A DNA stretch of 64,000 nucleotides from Seminavis robusta (taxonomy: Eukaryota; Bacillariophyta; Bacillariophyceae; Naviculales; Naviculaceae): positions 1 through 64,000 of the forward strand of contig CAICTM010000447.1 in NCBI GenBank assembly GCA_903772945.1. Reading direction: 5' to 3'. The notes beneath the pieces are model-generated. The model ran no database searches. It saw only the letters and a list, made by a program, of their open reading frames with translations, and had not been told where the DNA came from. Positions within the stretch are counted from its first letter, which is position 1; each line of letters starts with the position of its first letter. The position numbers and the translations under genes are program-made. This document shows, piece by piece, positions 61,015-64,000 of the stretch.

Positions 61015-63834
61015 ATGCACTGCCACACCTCCATCAAGATGGCCGATGAACCAGCCAAGCTTAAGCATGTCCTATGCAACCTATGCAGCGAAGACGCTTC
61101 CACCACAGGGTACAATGCATCTCACATGCGCATCGCACTGTCTGAACAAGGAATCGACGGATGGATGGATCTCCTACTTCTCACCAAAGATGAAGTTATG
61201 GATCTCCAAGCTTCCAACGACACCCACGGCGCTCCAAGACCAGTACCTCTCACCAGGAAGAAGCTACTGCTCGCGGCGATACAGATGTATCACCATTGGT
61301 CGTTCAAGAGGAAGGCACCCATCCGCATCGTATCACTGACGGCCGACGCGCTCGACGCTTTCAGAGTTGGACTCTTCCAGCCACACGGCAAAATCGTCCC
61401 ATGGCAACAAATGAGACGCAGCGATGCCACGATGACCGATGGAGAGCGTGCAATTGCACTTTGGGACAAGAACAACAAGCCCGTCCGCTCAGAGTTCAGA
61501 GAGTTTCGCGATGAATCAGTCTGCATCAAATGGAGGAAGAACTTCCTCAACACGCTCAAATCTCAAGGTCTCTCCCACCTCATTGATTCTGGCTTCACGG
61601 TCACCAACGTCGAACTAGATGAGAAACAACGAGAATGGATGTACAAGACCTTCAAAGACATCTTCCAAGAAGCACAGGCACGATCTGTCGTCCTTGCCAA
61701 CGAAACCGACAAGGACACTCGTGCGATCTGGAAGGCAATTGACGAATATTACTCCAAGTCCATGGTCGCAACCCTGCGCTCGGATAAGATTTCGTGTTAT
61801 CTCACCTCCGCCGATATCGCAGAAGGTGTATGGAGAGGGTCCCAAGCTGGTTTCATCTCCAACTTCCTCGAACAATTTCGGCAGTACAATGAGATCAGCG
61901 ACGAACCATACACTGACCAACAGGGGGCACGTTTCTTGGAACGCTCAATCTCCAAGGCACCAAATCTCGCCCCTGTACGACGTCTCGCACTGCAAACCAA
62001 GAAAGCTGCAGGCGACACCTCCCAGTATACGCTCGAGCAATACCGAGCAGCCCTTCTCGAGCAAGCACAACTGCATGACAATGCAAATCATGGGACGTCC
62101 ACACGCTCTCGAAGCAACGCTCGTCGTCGCACCTACCAACACGAAATTCTCTTCGATGATGGTACAGCGGAAACCTGTGACAACACCTATGAGGTGTTCG
62201 TCCACGATATGGATACACCGGTGGAGGTCCTATTGCAAGCCCATCAGACAGACACTCGTGGTCCACGCAAGGTCATGATGAACGCAACCACATGGCGGTC
62301 GTTGTCCAAGTCGGATCAAGAGGCATGGGATAATATCTCCGAGCAGGGCAAGAAGAGCATCCTTGACTACACGGCTGACTTAGCTGTTCGACGTAGTCAC
62401 CACAACTCTGGGCAATCACGCCCATCCCGCTCAGTCAACTCCCATGATCTCCTCGACGTGGGCAACACCACGCCACGAGCAGGCAACCTAGAAGTGTCCT
62501 CGCACCAAACCAAGTCCAACAAGACGGACACTGACCTGTTGCAGCTCGCGTGCAACAAGACGCATTCAACGCCAACGTCCTTCGCTGGTGATATCGCGTC
62601 CGTCCTATCACAGCCGCCCAATACGGCTACACGCGAGGTACGAGTCCACGAGGTTGATCGCTCATCCTACGAGTCCTACTCCCACGAGATGTTGTTCAGC
62701 GAGCCAGAGATTGACCCTGATTGGCAACCCTTCATATATTTCTCTGAAGAATCCGAGGACAGCCAAACACGAACCTCTCGTGAAAATACGACGACACCGG
62801 TGGACCTCCTCTACGTACCCAACGAAGCGGATCCTCCAATGCCCGCACTCGACGATGGAGAAACAATCTTTCCATCCGGTGATCAGGCTTTCTCACAGTT
62901 TGCTTACGGTACCTCCCAATACGAGGCTATTGATACGCGTATCCAACAGCAAATCCAAGAGGATCACACAGGGTACCACACCTTCGAACCGCAAGTTCTA
63001 TGCGATGAACCCTTCGACCTCTGGACACGTCAACGTATCTCCTCAGCTATGGAAGCACAGCTGGATCCTACGGCACCTCCTGTGATTGGCACACTCATGG
63101 CTCCACCATACCATCAGATTCAGCAACCTGGCAATACACTCTTGCTTTGTCAGCGTCAAGCTGCCACCAAGCTTGAACAACAGCTCTTGGCCAATCTTAC
63201 AGCGGAAGAAGCACCCGTCGAGGAGGCACCTATTGCAGAGATACCCGCTGATGATCCAGATTCACTAGCGCTCGATATTTCCCAACTCCAACTCGATCCT
63301 TCCTCTGATATTGGAGTGGATATCGACACTGACCTCAGTTTCGCGACACCAAGCGAGGCTGACTTCCCGGAAGACTCCTCCATGCGCCACATCAAAGGCA
63401 CCCATGGAATCCGCAAGGCTGTCCGACAACGCCGAGTGCTCAGGCAGACTCCTGCTACGCTCGCACCTGCAACAATAACGACATCCTCTGTCACGATCCC
63501 TACAACAACACCGGTCTCTGACGGCACTCCAGACTCTTCTGGGTTTGTTACTGTCACCTCTTCCAAATCTCGAGGACGAAAGGGTAGGACCAAGAAGAAG
63601 GAATCGTCCACGACGCCCACAGGCACTCTTGGATCTATCTGCAACCTCATGTCACCACCTGGTTACAGACAGGACCTGCTCTCATCCAGCTCATCCGAAT
63701 CCAGGAGCTCTGACAGTTCCTACCGCCCCTCCGATGTATCCCAACAGTATCGCACTGGAGATGCATCCAACTCCTTCGCTGCTCTTCAAGAATCCGATGA
63801 CGAGCAGGATTTTTATCAGGCCGGAACACACTAA
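61015..63834 (+). mobile_element. Gag-like ORF of a diatom Ty1/copia-type element
   Basis: A 939-residue reading frame from ATG 61015 (a second ATG at 61039 is possible). The middle has a helical gag-like region (YLTSADIAEGVWRGSQAGF, then ARFLERSISKAPNLAP). Around residue 420-450 a W-x-S-L-S-x-x-D-Q-E-A-W-D stretch resembles motifs in diatom copia polyproteins. The C-terminal third is acidic and Ser/Thr/Pro-rich with a basic RGRKGRTKKK patch. No zinc knuckle was seen. It looks whole as far as this frame goes; the rest of the element would lie beyond the right edge. Its uninterrupted length suggests a fairly young insertion. Family call moderate. Confidence 0.55.
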
Positions 63835-64000
63835 GCCAACGTGGTCCACAGGCCTCTTCACAAACGGCTATTGCCATACCTTCCGGGGTACACTGTCACG
63901 CCACTCCTTCATCTAAGAAGCGCATTTTTAGGTAGTGCTAGAATCGACATGCGTGCAGGTACCAAACGCCATCCAGCACGATCCCGATCCGTGACGTAAT
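63835..64000. other. Right edge, continuation of element
   Basis: 166 bp after the gag-like frame; too short to assign. Probably still within the same element. Confidence 0.35.

Overview
The window looks like nuclear DNA of a diatom, most likely a raphid pennate one. The reasons are short GT-AG introns (76 to 187 nt), a DUF6824 protein, a CryptonS-like tyrosine recombinase element fused to a GCR1-like domain, diatom-type Ty1/copia and Ty3/gypsy pieces, several MORN-repeat proteins with glutamine/asparagine-rich leaders, and intergenic DNA crowded with short self-complementary words (ACCGGTACCGGT, CTAGCTAG, GAATGATTGAATCATTC). Species cannot be fixed from the sequence alone. Gene models were built by hand: splice junctions were chosen where GT/AG ends restore a frame and a family alignment.

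Layout. 0.6-11.6 kb: a bestrophin-type anion channel (-), a large MORN protein with three copies of one MORN module (+), an RRM plus FtsJ-type RNA methyltransferase with a possible plastid leader (-), and a five-exon prolyl 4-hydroxylase whose last exon resembles a VHL beta domain (-). 12-22.3 kb: repeat-rich DNA with a small zinc-motif ORF, an acidic protein with four basic RRxS-type motifs, a decayed reverse-transcriptase remnant and two acidic proteins of unknown function. 22.7-27.5 kb: an NADPH-dependent FMN reductase-like gene and a cytochrome P450 transcribed divergently, then a third type of MORN protein with a coiled coil. 28-33.5 kb: a dispersed repeat and a decayed Crypton-like element. 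33.5-40 kb: two tandem MORN paralogs. 40-57.3 kb: a multi-PAS protein with FixL-like heme-pocket residues, a small secreted or membrane protein, a DUF6824 protein, a possible pseudogene, a Q-rich protein, a protein kinase, a two-PHD-finger chromatin protein with a histone H1-like tail, and a DUF1993 protein with an apparent frameshift. 57.7-64 kb: microsatellites and a nest of LTR retroelement fossils, ending in a long gag-like ORF that runs to the window edge.

The genes do not form one pathway. Recurring themes are MORN scaffold proteins (four genes with a shared module), oxygen- or heme-linked chemistry (prolyl hydroxylase/VHL-like fusion, heme-type PAS tandem, P450 next to a flavin reductase), and mobile-element turnover. 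The most interesting candidates are the prolyl hydroxylase/VHL-like fusion, the triple FixL-like PAS protein and the MORN module family.
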